Below, piece by piece: positions 23,226-35,473 of a DNA stretch of 64,000 nt. Under the pieces are notes generated by a model. The model saw only the letters and a list, made by a program, of their open reading frames with translations, was not told the DNA's origin and searched no databases. The position numbers were made by a program, and so were the translations under genes. This stretch comes from Macrolepiota albuminosa. Lineage: Eukaryota > Basidiomycota > Agaricomycetes > Agaricales > Agaricaceae. The stretch's first letter is position 1. Each line of letters starts with the position of its first letter. The stretch is from assembly GCA_027475525.1 (NCBI GenBank), contig JAMWFC010000034.1, positions 124,001 through 188,000 on the forward strand, read 5' to 3'.

Positions 23226-23369
23226 ATAGATCAAATGTCTTTTTGGTCTGCTGGAGTCTAGTAGACCTGTATCTCTGTACATGGACGAATCAAAGAATTT
23301 ACCACAACTGGTTGATCTGTATTGAATTGACAATATTAGACTAATATTTATTTACACCATAGAAATATA

Positions 23370-23505
23370 CAGTAAGACCATGTGGTGTAGTGGAATATTC
23401 TAAACTAGTCTTCCTTGCAGCTTGTACTAGGCAGGTTTGACTCCTATTAGTATAATAAATATTAAGATCTTTGCATTTTTGACCTGCTTAGCTAATTGTT
23501 ATTTA
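23370..23505 (+). repeat. tRNA-like SINE fragment 5, with tail
   Basis: The head has GTGGTGTAGTGGAATATTC and CAGGTTTGACTCC. The tail TTTTTGACCTGCTTAGCTAA at about 23480 is shared with fragment 4. Confidence 0.55.
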
Positions 23506-23519
23506 CTACATTATAAAAT

Positions 23520-25450
23520 AAACAAAGTAAGGTTTGTCAAGCAATAAATCAAATTTCTTTTGTAATTTAAACAGGGTCACATAATATCTATTTTTAGAAC
23601 TTGCTTTGTATAAAGTTCTCATCTGTTCTCTACTATTTCTTTAATCCTCCATCTACTATATCTAATGCTGAACTCCACCAATGAATTGTTAATACAGATG
23701 TTTGAGTCTTGTATCTTGCTCTCAGGAGACCTGGTAAGATACAAGCACTCCTTTCTAATAGACATGCATTAACAGTCATATTGTAGACTGACATGTGGCT
23801 GACAATTAGCCAAGTAAAGGATATTAAGAAACTCCTCCTTGATGTCAGAAGAAGTTTCATCAACAAAGTCATCCTGCTACTCCAGAGCAAGCTTTCTGAT
23901 GAGGAGATGACCAGGCAGTTAAAGAACAATGTGAATAAGTGGGCCTAGAGGAGCAGAAAGGAAGGAGAATAAAATGGAGGTGAAGAACAATTTGATCCAT
24001 CAACTACAGCTGGTCTGTCGATAGCACCAGCACAAGAAGAGCAGATAGATTATAAGCCAGCAGCAGGAGATTTATTTGGTCTGTCACTAATTTTCAAGAA
24101 GAGAAAACAACTGAGTCCTCTAGTGGCAGAAGATTTATCTAGTCCATTGTCCACCTTCTAGTACCCATTATGAACAGGAGGAGCAGGAGGACAAGAATAA
24201 AGAGGAAGAGGAAGAACAAGAGAGCAGGATGCCAAAGTGAAAAATTACTGGAGAGATGTTGTTGGGCAGGTATTTGAGGACAGCATCTTATTGCAAGTGT
24301 CAGCACATCAACCTCTCTTGTCAATATTATGCAAATAAGCAACTACAGTGTGTCAAGACAAAGGGCAGCACCATATGTGATCCTTGCTGGCTCATTTGCA
24401 AATGAACATGCAGCTTGACAATTGTCAAAAAGACCACCAAGCCTGGCAACAAAGGAAAGGGGAAAAAACCACTGACAAAAAAGTCAGTATGAATTATTGA
24501 AAGTGATGATAGTATAAAAGTCTTTTTCTGCTCAAATAGCTAATCAATAGTCAGCAGATAAATTAGCCAGCTTAATTGTGGGACCATCAAAACTGACTGT
24601 CCGTCCATCAAAACTATTGATATCCAACTGTCTAATGGATCCTCTTCTGATCAAGAGAAAGAGCAAGGAGTGGGCAATAGAGTCTAGTCACAGTAAGGAC
24701 ATTGTGGCTGGTATGATGGCAGAGGTAGAGAGCTATTTGAACAGAATGGAGAATGAGTTCTAAGAAGCATTGCAAAATGTTGGGCACAGATGCAGGACCA
24801 GTTTGTCACAGCTGAGGAGAGCTGGTTATTGTGTATTGAGGACTTCTTTCATTGCTACCAGACTTCATTGCTTCCAGACTCAAGTTGACATGCTTGGTGG
24901 CTGCATGGATAACCTGCAAACCAATGTTTCTCCATACTTGCAGACTACAACAAACAGATCCATCAGACAGAAGAGGAGATCTGTAATATTTGGAGTGTGG
25001 TTGATACTTTGCAGAGTCAACTTCACATCTTCACTCATCCTTCTAGTCTGTCAGCTTGGAATAATATGGCAGTGCATCCAACAGGGCACAGTAGACTTGA
25101 ATCCATAACTGAAGAGAAGGAACTCACTGCTGACCAATCTCCTGCCACTGCTGACATATTTGTTCCTACTAGTGACATCTGTTTCTACTAGTGACACTTT
25201 TGTTCCTGCTACTGACCAATTTTATCTTGCCACTGACTTATTCACTTTCACTATTGCTCCATCTCAATAAACATTCTCACAAACATCTCTCTCATGAACA
25301 TCTCCCTCACAAACTTTTTCCTCACCTCCTCAACCATCTTCCATCTCTCTGCCAGTTCTTGCTGAAAACCCTCTTCCTGGCTCAAGGAAATGGGCTCACA
25401 GCAATTTCTAAAGTAATTGGCCACCAGTTCAATAAACCAAATCATTGAAT
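23520..25450 (+). pseudogene. Degraded coding remnant with Cys-rich cluster, not recognised
   Basis: The plus strand shows discontinuous coding-like text. A Cys cluster CQYYANKQLQC...CDPCWLIC (near 24320-24400) is followed by KGKGKKPLTKK, an acidic stretch, and then WAQMQDQFVTAEESWL to TEEEICNIWSVVDTLQSQLH (about 24780-25030), coiled-coil-like. Stops are frequent and mostly TAG or TGA where CAG or TGG would fit. It resembles the Cys-cluster hypothetical proteins that are multicopy in Agaricomycetes, but I cannot name a family. Confidence 0.35.
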
Positions 25451-26481
25451 TGGCTTACTGAGAGATGATGTAAGGCAATGGAAGACAAGTGAAGATGGAT
25501 GATTTATTATTATGCAATATATTTCTTTTGTTATGATAAACATTGCTACATTTTTGTAATACTATAGTTTACAAAAATATAATGTAACTTTTCCCCCCTT
25601 CCCCACATCAATGATGGCAGACTGGTCAAATGACCTTAGTGCAGCTGCTACTCCTTTTTGCTGATGTAGACATATCAATATATTGAGCTACATCCTTTTG
25701 TAACATTTGTGCTTGAGACTTGCAAGGTCACCAGGAATTTGTTGACAATTGGTTAAGCAATGCCTTGCACTTCTTTTGGTTTTGTAATGCCAGCCTTCCC
25801 TCACCTTCAAATTGGCCATTGCTATCATAAATGTCCTCATCTTAAAGAATGTCAAGCACCCTTCTTGACACTTTATATCTAGGGGAACTATCACTAAAGC
25901 CATTAATTGGAGGGTCTGAATGGTTCTATCCTCTTTGTTGTAAAAGGTGGATGGTAGTGGCATCTACCACTGCTGCATCACTACTACATTCATTGTGAGC
26001 AGATCTGTTATGGTGCTGAGGCTGTGGAGTGTGTGATGAGCACAAGACAGAGGGTCTCTCCTATAAGTCAGACAGTGGTGTGTGTAGTAGTATGCTAGGT
26101 GACAAGAGAAGTGCAGGCCCCAGTTGGCCCTTCAAGTTGGCTGCACATCTAGTGACTGAAGTAGATCTGCCATCAGCAGCTCTGTCATTAACAATGTTCC
26201 TACTGTTGCCATTGACTACTGCTGATGGTGTTGCCCTCTGTTTCCAATTTTTTCATCCATTTTTGCATGTAATTTTACATACTGCTGCTGCTGCCATATT
26301 TTTTTTCACAATCAGCTTAAATGCTGTACTTGGCAGCTACTGGCTGCTTGTGATGGTTGAGATAAACCGTCCAGTTAAAGGTGTCACTGGATCTATGCTC
26401 TCCTTGATAGTCTCTCCAGAAGTTCAGCAGACACAATAGCTCTGGCCAATTAAGATTATGGGAATTTTAAAATATCAAACC
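25451..26481. other. No recognisable gene
   Basis: CpG-poor, mixed composition. The frame at 26029-26439 (136 codons) has a hydrophobic middle but no family resemblance and no supporting splice structure. A diverged tandem of GCTGCTGC words lies near 26170-26300. Confidence 0.4.
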
Positions 26482-26486
26482 CTTTG

Positions 26487-28292
26487 TGTCATGACCCTCC
26501 ACTTAGAATCTTATCCAGAACACCCTCACTGACACCACAACCCAACTCCTGCCATCATAGCCACTAGTACCACTATCATGTGCATCAAACCTTGCTATCA
26601 CACATGCTCTTTGACAGCCCTGCATCACAGACCCTGGGATCACCCACCATCATGGCCATCATTCCATGATCAACAATTAGATCACACCAATCACCCTGGC
26701 TATTGCACATTACACATCATGATATCCTCTCTGTGCCAATTGATTGCACACTCCACATGCATGATCTCTAGAATACAGTTCCTCTTTTGCCCACTGCCAC
26801 TCATTAACTCCCAAGAACCATTCCAGATATTCCAGAACTTCTTAAGAACTTGGAGTGACTCCCACAATGCTATCTTATTTTACCTTAGTCTTGATATTGC
26901 AATTGCTGTTTATATGCTTTTTGATTTGACTAGTACATATTGACTGGCACACATTGATGATGCCAACTATGGTTGGGTGTGCTGGACATTATGCAGTACA
27001 ACACCATCTCCAGCGCCTGGCATGTGTAGTTGTAAGGAGTCCTGACAGAGTCTCAGTATGCTTAAGCAGATGTAATTAGTTGATGCACTAAACAATAGCA
27101 TCTCTGATGCTACCTAGCAAATTGTGAGCACTATGATTTGGGCAAAGATATTGAGAAGAGAAAGAATAGAGCAATGTAATGTGCCTATATGTGGCACTAT
27201 AAATAATGAAGACAATAAAGACAAAACTAGGGCCCAACTTAGTAATGAAGTTAGGACAAGCTAGCATAATTTAAATGCTAAGTATAATTTGGTGCTCAAA
27301 GAGTTACAATTCATTGTTATATACATATGTAGTAGCTATCTTTTATACTATACGCTACTGCATTTCCAAGATAAGTTCATTTGCTGTGCTACTAATTAGC
27401 GCCTCTCCTTGTAATTCCAGCTAATTGTAACCTGTCAACAGTGATCAACAGCACATAAATAACAGTGACCAATGGCATTATAGCCTATTGGACACAGCAA
27501 CTCTAAATTGACTTAGAATTGTACAAGTTTGCTTACTTTTAATATAAATCCTGATTGGCCAGGCCACTCCAGGATATAGTTGGAAAATCCTTGACAGATG
27601 CTGTGAGCACTAATGTCAGCACTAAACATTGTATCAATTTCTAATAAGTCAAAATGTTGGGCTTGAGTATATTCTGTGCTGTCATCATTGATTCTTTAGA
27701 CTTCTGATTGAGGTGCCTTGTCAAATGGCAGTGCCTAATGCTAACTTCTTTCAGAAGTGATTGGGGTTTGGTCAGAGTTACCTCTCTACTATTGTGCTAG
27801 CGCTATAGGTTCTAAGTCTTCTAAACTCTTGAAGTCAACAGATAGTGTATGCTGAAGGACTGATAAATGTTGGATGAGGCTGAGAAGTAGAATTTACAAT
27901 AGGGCACCAAAGCCAGAAATATCCTAAGTCCTAGAAGATTACTAAAGTCTCCAGTATGTTGAATGTTGGTAAGCCCATAATGTCCATTGATGCGCTTAGC
28001 CTGAGTAGAAGCCTATTAATGTACTCTAAGATTGATATGCATTTTGTGACTATAAGTTTATTAACTCTGGTCTTGTTTTAGAATCCCCAGTTCTTGATTT
28101 GACCTCAATCCCAATCTATTCTTGATCTTTTTGATCTCCAAACCAAGTCTCTGACTCCAGATATTCTTTGTTTTGCATCTTGAACCTTGAAGCATGGTCT
28201 AAATTTTCAGACACCTGAGCATATGTTGATCAAGTCTGCCTCATAAAAGCATTGCTTTTTTGAGAAGGCCTTCAAGTCAGCAGTACCTGACA
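26487..28292 (+). mobile_element. Old solo LTR, TGTTACGACC family, split by copy D
   Basis: The two parts, 26487-26954 and 28019-28292, align end to end with the young LTR at 17899-18604 (start TGTCATGACCC, end GTACCTGACA). Most CpG sites of the young copy read TG or CA here. The flanks CTTTG (26482-26486) and CTCTG (28293-28297) are a 5-bp target duplication with one transition. About 12 bp at the insertion point are missing. Confidence 0.85.
26955..28018 (+). mobile_element. Solo LTR copy D, TGATRATGCC family
   Basis: Start TGATGATGCCAACTATGG, end GAAGCCTATTA (final CA decayed). Flanks are ACAT and ATGT. The young LTR reads GCGT at the equivalent site, so both flanks can be derived from GCGT by deamination of opposite strands at its CpG plus one more G-to-A. 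Confidence 0.8.
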
Positions 28293-30640
28293 CTCTGGAA
28301 AATACCTTAAATGTATGAATTGCCGATCATTGGCCCTCATTGCCTTGTAAGGAGCAGATTCATCATCTGCATACCAATAAACAACAGTCCAACTCAACAT
28401 GCTCATCTCTCTAAATTGAAGCACATCTGCATTATTCACATGGTTCAAACTGTGCTTAGAGGTCTTCCTGGAGATACAATTATTAAAAAGCAGAATCAAG
28501 TAGATAGATGTACAATGAATAGAAGATAGAAGGAGGATAGATGGAGGACAGATAGAGTATCAACTTGCACTGAATTTCTGGTGGATTTTCTTTTTTGCTC
28601 CATTCTGTAGCTATTTTCCATAAATGACTTTCCTCCTGCATTGCAGTGTGAGTTGATGCATAACATTTTTGACAGCCACATTATATTGTGCAAATGTCTT
28701 CAATCCTGAGGCATAGTGATCCTTACCCCTCAACAAGTTCTGGATCTCCTCATTTATCTTCTTTGCCATTGTCTGCTAGACAATGTCTTGTAGTGAAGTT
28801 CTGAAAAGCACCTTTGAATCTTTATACTGATAATAAGAGTGCCAGCAATTCTTGATATACTGGACTGGGCAACCTTCTATTCAAGCAAATGATGTCAAGT
28901 TCTTTGCAATGAGTTGCTGTATTTACTTTGATTCTTTCTGCCTACTCTTCTTCTGTCTTTGGTTCTGTCCCTTTAGTGGCCCAGTAATTGAAGATATCTG
29001 TTAGGATTTTATCCTTCAAGATAGCAGTCCTAGCTTGAGGAGTAGTTGAGGAGCAATAGAGTTCCTTGTATAGTTCTGTAGTATTTAGTTGCAAGTAGTA
29101 CTAATAGTTCTGGGGCTTAATAGTGTAGAATGTCATTTCCAATTCACACTGATCTGATGACAAAAAATTGAGATATTATTACTTTGAATGCTTTCAATAA
29201 TATTCTGGAAAGCAGAGGTTTCTCAACAAACTCCAGCCTAAGCAATTCACTTCCTGGAAATCACTAAGCCTTTGTCTGTCAATTGCCTGTCTATTCTCTA
29301 CTATACTTGGGCTATTTATACTGTTTTTCTGGTGCACAGACCACTATCTACATCTGACTCCTTGTTGTAACTTCCTCAGCCTCAATAACATATTTCATAG
29401 TCCAATTTCCCTTTTAGGAGGCCTGTTTTGGTGCCACCATCCAGTTTCTTGTTCTACTATTCATCTGGATTATCCTGATTGCCACTTTCCCATTTGCTTC
29501 TGCTCCATTTAACATAATCCCATTTATAGATCCTTCTTTTCTCTTTTAGCGCTTTCCTGCATTCTATGCTTCTTTTCCTTTTCCCTTTTACTCATATCAA
29601 ATCAGGTATTGTCAGATCTGATCTTGATCTAGATCATCACAAATTGATTCCATTTCTTTTCCTCTGCCAGCTCTCATGCTTCCCCTTCTCATAATAGTAG
29701 TTGAACTATTGTTGAGCTGATAGTTTGAGCTGGTTCCTGTCTATTGTTCTGTACTTTTCTCTATACTTACTTGCTTGTATGGGCCGTTGCTAGCACAGCA
29801 TGTCCAAGATCTATTTGTTGACATTGTTTTATACTGATATAGTCTACTTCTTATATAAGCATCTGCATACAGGCTGCTGCTTATACAAGCATTTAGATAG
29901 ACAAACAGTCTAATGAACTACATAAATCATATAACAGCAAAAATCAAAGACATTTTTCCCATATTGATGCAGGCTGCTGCTTATGCAAACAATTCGGATA
30001 GATGAACAGTCTAATAAATCACATGACAGCAAAAATTGAAGACATTTTTTGCACACACATACCTCAGCCTCAAGACAAAAATCAACAACAAAGACATTTT
30101 TTCCACACATAGTCCACTGCACAGAAAAACCTCAATCTATTTTAGATCTCGAAATTGGGATGTTTTGGAGATATAGATTTGTTGAGACTGCTACCAGGAG
30201 GCTTACAGTTTTTAGCCTATAATTAAATATTTATTTTGACTTCTGATATATGATGTGTTTCTGACTGCTGATATAGCATTGTATTAATTCAAAGATAGAT
30301 TTTTTTTTGCTGTAAATATTAGTTCCGCTTGCCTTTTCTTTGGTGAAAATATTAGTTCAGGTGATTGCAGGAGAGCAGACATATTTGTAAACAATATAAT
30401 TTTCTTCAACTATGCAATTTTCAACTGAAGGATCACATAATAAAATATCAATTTCTGTTCAGTGTTTATTGATGACAGACAGATTTTGTTTGTCATTAAT
30501 AAATAAAAAGGCTTTTGTTGTCTACTACAAGGATTTTGTTGTCCACTATTATCTAGCCTGTCCAAATTGAGGCATATTGCCAATATTAATGAGCAGTCTC
30601 ATTGATATTGATGAGCAGTTTCATAAGATCTCTGGTACAA
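28293..30640. other. Old degraded sequence, no family recognised
   Basis: Minus-strand coding-like text (about 29050-28500, with NEEIQNLLRGKDHYASGLKT) is broken by stops and not recognised. At 29861-30060 a unit of about 100 bp containing CAGGCTGCTGCTTAT is tandemly duplicated and diverged; the offset is 100 bp, so it is not one of the 77-bp overlaps. A CT-rich stretch lies around 29500-29600. Confidence 0.35.
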
Positions 30641-30959
30641 TGGCTAGGTTCTGGCCATAGATATTTGATCATGAATTTGAACTCTCTGAAGAAATGCAAG
30701 TAACTAAAAACAATACTCATCAAGCAAAAAGACCTCATCCTGTTTGCTCAGAAAAGGACATGATTCATTCAGAACACTTAAGGGTTGCCAGTTCTTATCA
30801 TAGAATAGCTACCACTAGGTCCTGTTTCTATTGTAACTGGTGCACTATTTTTAGCATTTTCAGATGATGATAACTTTGCACATTAAGACAATAATCTAAT
30901 GGTAAATGATGTAAATAATACAATGCTTGTATCTATAAGATATGTAAAGGTGATTTGAA

Positions 30960-31370
30960 TCTATGCTATTATTGAGAGCAGATTATTCAAGTTGATACAT
31001 GGACACAAGCAAATTATTTTAATGGCTTCATCAACTATGTTCCACAGTTGCTCAATGAATTGCTTGATCATGAATCAATGGATGAGGTTACTGATTGCCT
31101 TGCTTGTTCTGACCATCATTTGACATGATGGCAATGCCATGATTGCATTGAGTTAAGAATATTCTGTCACAGATGTTTTTGTCACATGCACCACTCCAAC
31201 TCATTTCACCAGCTTAAAATATATAATGGTAGGTATTTTCAACCAATGAACATGTCAGATACTGGAGAGTATTTCTATATCCAACACAATTCATTGCATG
31301 CAAACTGTCATCAAAAAAAAGTCAGGATCAAGGCTCTCAAAGACCACAAGCAGAAAAAGGATATTTAAGA
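30960..31370 (+). pseudogene. KDZ transposase N-terminal (CxC2-like) fragment
   Basis: The plus strand encodes FINYVPQLLNELLDHESMDE, then a Cys/His cluster CLACSDHH...QCHDCIELRIFCHRCF, then MHHSNSFHQLKIYNGRYFQP and, after a spacer, HNSLHANCHQ. This is the order of the CxC2-like domain of KDZ (Kyakuja-Dileera-Zisupton) transposases, where PFHR...W.G..F follows the cysteines. There is one stop (TGA for Trp or Arg) inside the cluster. No catalytic core is seen downstream, so it is a fragment. Confidence 0.65.
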
Positions 31371-32312
31371 GCAAGAGTTTCTATGATTTGAACATCAAAT
31401 GGATGTTGAACTTCTAACAGTGGATAGTGACTTGAGACATCCGGCAGAGGATCTGTCAATGACTTCAGATTTTCTGAGTTTTCTATTTTGTACTAGCTAC
31501 CTCACTATTTGCTGGAAGTCACAATAGTAAGTTGATAGTGTGTCCAGAGTATAGATTCTAGTTGCAAAGATATCCTGAACTAATTTTTAAATTTTCATTA
31601 TTATATAACATATAGCTTTTTTAGCACTAAAATATAAACAAATAATTGCCTTTTTTTATTCCTTATTGATAAATAGTCTTGGCACTAGCTCATCTGTTAA
31701 TCCTTAGAACCTAGTCAAACATGTCTATGATTTGGCAATATCATATGAGACATATCTAGCAGCATACTCCTTCATCTGTATATTGTCTGTTATGCAGCAG
31801 TTGCATAACAAGTATTCCAATTCTCTGAAATACTATGTTAGTTTGCAAGGATTTGTTTTATTCTATTTTGGCAATGAGAAGTAGTTTCTGAATGGCATGC
31901 ACTGAATATTTGTCTGCTTCATAATGGCTGGAGTGTCTATTAAGATGGGAATAGTAGTGCTAGTGCTAGTGTCACTTAGCATCAATGTAGTAGGTATGAG
32001 TTCAAGTAATTCTGAGTTGCTAGGTTTTAGCAACAACAACCTAGATAACTCTTTGAGAGATGTTAGCAGTGTGTGATTTTCACCTGTCAAATATTTGAAA
32101 GATCAGGAGAATGAAAAAAAGCTTTCAGCTAAGCTATCTGATGTCACTTCAAGCTCCTGGTCTAATGTCTGCCTTAGTAATGTGCTCAGTAAATGTGGTG
32201 AGTTAGTAGTAATTTGTTTAAATGTGCTCTCCAATAGGAGGCAGCGCTGTCACTGGGCTCAAGTTTCCAGCAGAATTCTGTCTTGCAAAACTTCTTGTGA
32301 TGGGCTCTAAAA
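31371..32312. other. No recognisable gene
   Basis: Mixed, CpG-poor sequence. Frames of 75 codons (minus, 31863-32090) and 71 codons (plus, 32095-32310) carry no recognisable domain. It may be the decayed remainder of the KDZ element. Confidence 0.35.
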
Positions 32313-33369
32313 TGATGACACTAACAGTGATTGGGTAGGCTAGATGTTATGCAGTACAACACTGTTTCTAGCACCTCGCATATGTAGTTGTGAGGAGTTC
32401 TAACAGAGTCCTGGTGTGCTTGAGCAAATGTAATTAGTCGACATGCTAGATGATAGTGCCTCTGATGCTACTTAACAAGTTGTAAGTACCATAGTTCAGG
32501 CAAAGATATTGAAGAGAGAAAGAATTGTGCAATGTAATGTGCCTGTAGGTAGCACTGTAAATGATGAAGACAATAAAGATGAAGCTAACATCTAACTTAG
32601 CAACAAAGTTAGGACAGGCTAGCATGATTTGAATGCTAAGTGTAACTGTGTGCTTGAAGGGTTACGATTCATTGTTATATACATGAATAGTAGTTATCTT
32701 TTATATTATATGCTACTGTATTTCCAAGATGAGTCTATTTGTAGCACTACCAATTAGTGCCTCTCCTTGTAGTTTCAACTAATGGCAATCGGCAACATAT
32801 AGGTGATGGCAACTAACGGTGTTATAGTCTATTGGCCACAGTGACTCTAAACTGACTTAGATTTGTGCAAGTCTGCTTGCTTTTTAGTATAATTCCAATT
32901 GGCCAGGCTCCTCTGAGATATGGTCAGGAAGTCCTTGACAGATGCCATAAGCACTAATGTTGGCACTAAACATTGTATCAATTTCTGATAAGTCAAAATG
33001 TCAGGCTTGAGTATATATTCTGTGCCATCATTATTGATTCTTTAAACTTCTGATTGAGATGCCTCATCAAATGGCAGTGCCTAATGCTAATACCTTTTGG
33101 AATTGATCAGGATTTGGTCAGAGTCACCTACCTCCCCACCATTGTGCTAGTGCTATGAGTCCTAAGCCTCTTAAATTCTTAAAGTCAACAAATAGTGTGA
33201 GCTGAAGTACTGATAAATGTTGGATGAGACTAATAAGTAGAGTTTGTAGCAGAGCACCAAAAACCAGAGATCTTCTGTGTCCAAGAGAGTTGCTAGAGTC
33301 TTCAATCTGTTGAATGTTGGTAGGCCTATAATGTCCCTTGATGTGCTCAGTTCAAGTAGAAGCCTATCA
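32313..33369 (+). mobile_element. Solo LTR copy E, TGATRATGCC family
   Basis: 1,057 bp from TGATGACACTAACAGTG to AGAAGCCTATCA. The flanks (AAAA and CTGG) do not match, so the ends were probably rearranged; the right flank is itself interior sequence of the same LTR. Confidence 0.8.
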
Positions 33370-33533
33370 CTGGGAGCGCTAATGTTAGTGCTAAACATTG
33401 TATTATTTTCTGATAGGTTGAAATGTTGGGCTTAAGTATATCCTGTTCCATCATCATTGATTCTTTATACTTCTGATTGAGGTGCCTCAACAAATGGCAG
33501 CACCTAATGTTAACCTCTTTTGAAATTGATTGG
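33370..33533 (+). repeat. Interior fragment F of the TGATRATGCC LTR
   Basis: It begins GAGCGCTAATGTTAGTGC and ends near AATTGATTGGA. It corresponds to the stretch about 650-820 bp into an intact copy. It directly follows the end of copy E, as if E had recombined with another copy. Confidence 0.7.
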
Positions 33534-34181
33534 ACATTGTTGTTCTCACTACTTATCCTTATTGCTGGTCCTTGCTGCTGCCTATATGTCATCGATGATG
33601 ACTGTTCTAGTCCAGCAATAGTGTCTGCCACATACTCCAAATGCTGCTCAGTTTGTGCAGTCCAAAACAGAGTGCTGTGCATGAAAGCACTTCCTTGCAC
33701 CAGCTCCAAATACTGTGTGAGGTCTGGTTAACCTTTGGACTGAGCTGATGAGCTCTCAGGCAATATTAGATACATTAGTGAAGGCATCTGGCTTACTGGT
33801 AGCAACACTCCTGAGACTGCGGATCTCTTCTCTGATTTACTACCAGGCCTTACAATAGACATTATCCATGACACAAATAGTCCACCTGGCATTCCAAAGC
33901 TTGCACTAATATTGTGAGGTAACTTTTCATCTTGCTTTGGTGGAGGCTGGTATGTAGACACAGCTAGCATCTTCACAGCTGGTGAGATAGGTGGGTCAGC
34001 TATATCTAGAAAAGGAGGCTCCAGATTAAGAGAGCCAGTCATGGAAGCATTTTTTTAAGGTGATGCCAACAGAAGTCAAGCGTTTTCATGAGTTGCCTAG
34101 TTGATAATGAGCCTAAAGTCTAAAGCTGATAGCAGAAGATTTAAAAAAAATATAACTGTTAGTTATGATTTAGAACCTTTT
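33534..34181. other. Unrecognised coding-like remnant
   Basis: A minus-strand frame (34042-33728) has Pro/Ser-rich text, EPPFLDIADPPISPAVKMLA, and no domain I know. Beyond 34042 a minus-strand Met start is followed by nothing recognisable. Confidence 0.3.
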
Positions 34182-34324
34182 TGTGTAGATTACACAGTGC
34201 TAAATTAGACTGCTATATCAGATTTGACTAAAACTAGAGTGAATACAAGATATTGTCTTATATAACCTCTACTGTCTGGTAACAGCATTGTTGACATGTG
34301 TAACTAGTGTGACACTCTATTACA
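34182..34324 (-). mobile_element. Small solo LTR, TGTAACAGAG family, copy 1
   Basis: Read on the minus strand it starts TGTAATAGAGTGTCACAC and ends GTGTAATCTACACA (143 bp). It is about 80 percent alike by eye to 54923-55064, which has a polypurine tract next to it. No target duplication was found. Confidence 0.6.
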
Positions 34325-35252
34325 GTCTTACTAGCTAAGAAAGAGTATGAGCAGCATTGGTTTTACACTGATAATGGGCTGCACTACTACATTGGAATCA
34401 ATCCCAATGTCCACCATCTCTGAAAGCAAAAAAATAGGCATAGGCCACTGCTTCAGCCTTGTCTGAGTGAACCTATTGTGTTGACTGAACTATCTAGTAC
34501 AGCAGTCTCTAATGAGTTGTCATACTCAATGCTTCCACTGGAACAGCCCACCATTGATGACCTGATGTATTCTCTCCAGCTCAAAGATTTTCTATCCAGT
34601 CCAATTGAATCAATTGTCTCTCCTATTGCATCTAGCATGGTGTAAGTTTTTCTATAGCAGTGTTATCATTGATGTTATATTTGTAAACTATACAATGGCC
34701 TGAAGGGGGGGTATGTAGCAGGGCATCTAACTGAGGTGTCCTTATATTTTACTCTAATCTATTAATTATTGTAATTATATAGTTATTTCAAGAGCAAATA
34801 TGTGATTGTATTCTCATACTTGCTTTACTTACTTTCTTACTTATCTATATACAGACAATCTACTGATTTGGCAAATTCTATTTGCAGTGTGAGTAAGAAG
34901 ACTAACTAAACTCTTATAGTTCTGTTTTCTAACTATTGAAAATGGTAAGTATTTATAATAAAATGAGTTCACCATTGCTAAGTGGCTAAGTATCACCAAG
35001 GAGCAGTGAACTGAAAAGAATGTAAGTAGATGCTGTAAATTAAACTAAATACTAAAAAGTCCACAAGAAAGCTGTCTGCCTAAGTCAATATAGTGTGCCA
35101 AGCAATGTTAGGTGCCAAGGTGAATTGCCATCATTCTAAGTTGTAAGTGCTGCCACCAGCTAGCTATACTATTTGCCAATGGACTGATGCCATCTGTCAA
35201 TTGTCATTCCAGCTGCTGCCAGCACTATCACTGATCAGATCTGTTGCTTGCT
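34325..35252. other. No recognisable gene
   Basis: AT-rich, CpG-poor. A short Pro/Ser-rich frame at 34453-34638 (minus) is not supported by anything else. Confidence 0.35.
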
Positions 35253-35255
35253 ATG

Positions 35256-35451
35256 CACTTCAGAGCATGCCAGAGATTTGTGGAGAAACATCCATTAAAA
35301 ACAGGCCATGTAATTTTTTCTTCAGAAACTTTCATAAAAATTTTCTAATAAGGCAGTTTTTTCAGAATTTCCTCAAGAAATACTTGTTAGAAATTATCTG
35401 ACCTGTTTCTAATTGATGTTTCTCCAGAAATCTCTGGTATGCCCTGAAGTG
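35256..35451. mobile_element. MITE with CACTT termini and 3-bp target duplication
   Basis: A 196-bp unit has inverted terminal repeats of at least 50 bp with few mismatches, starting CACTTCAGAGCATGCCAGAG on the left and CACTTCAGGGCATACCAGAG from the right. It is flanked by ATG on both sides (35253-35255 and 35452-35454). CACT- ends and a 3-bp duplication are the marks of the CACTA/EnSpm group, to which Plavaka belongs. No ORF. A Plavaka transposase remnant begins 23 bp away. Confidence 0.8.
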
Positions 35452-35473
35452 ATGTGTGGCCATTGAGTATGGC

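Noticed and set aside
26029..26439. 136-codon frame with a hydrophobic middle
   Set aside because: CpG-depleted surroundings, no family resemblance and no splice support; probably chance.
29861..30060. Tenth assembly overlap
   Set aside because: The offset is about 100 bp and the two copies are diverged, so it is a genuine old duplication.
32309..33373. Target-site duplication around solo LTR copy E
   Set aside because: Flanks AAAA and CTGG do not match in any frame of 4-5 bp; the right side is interior LTR sequence.
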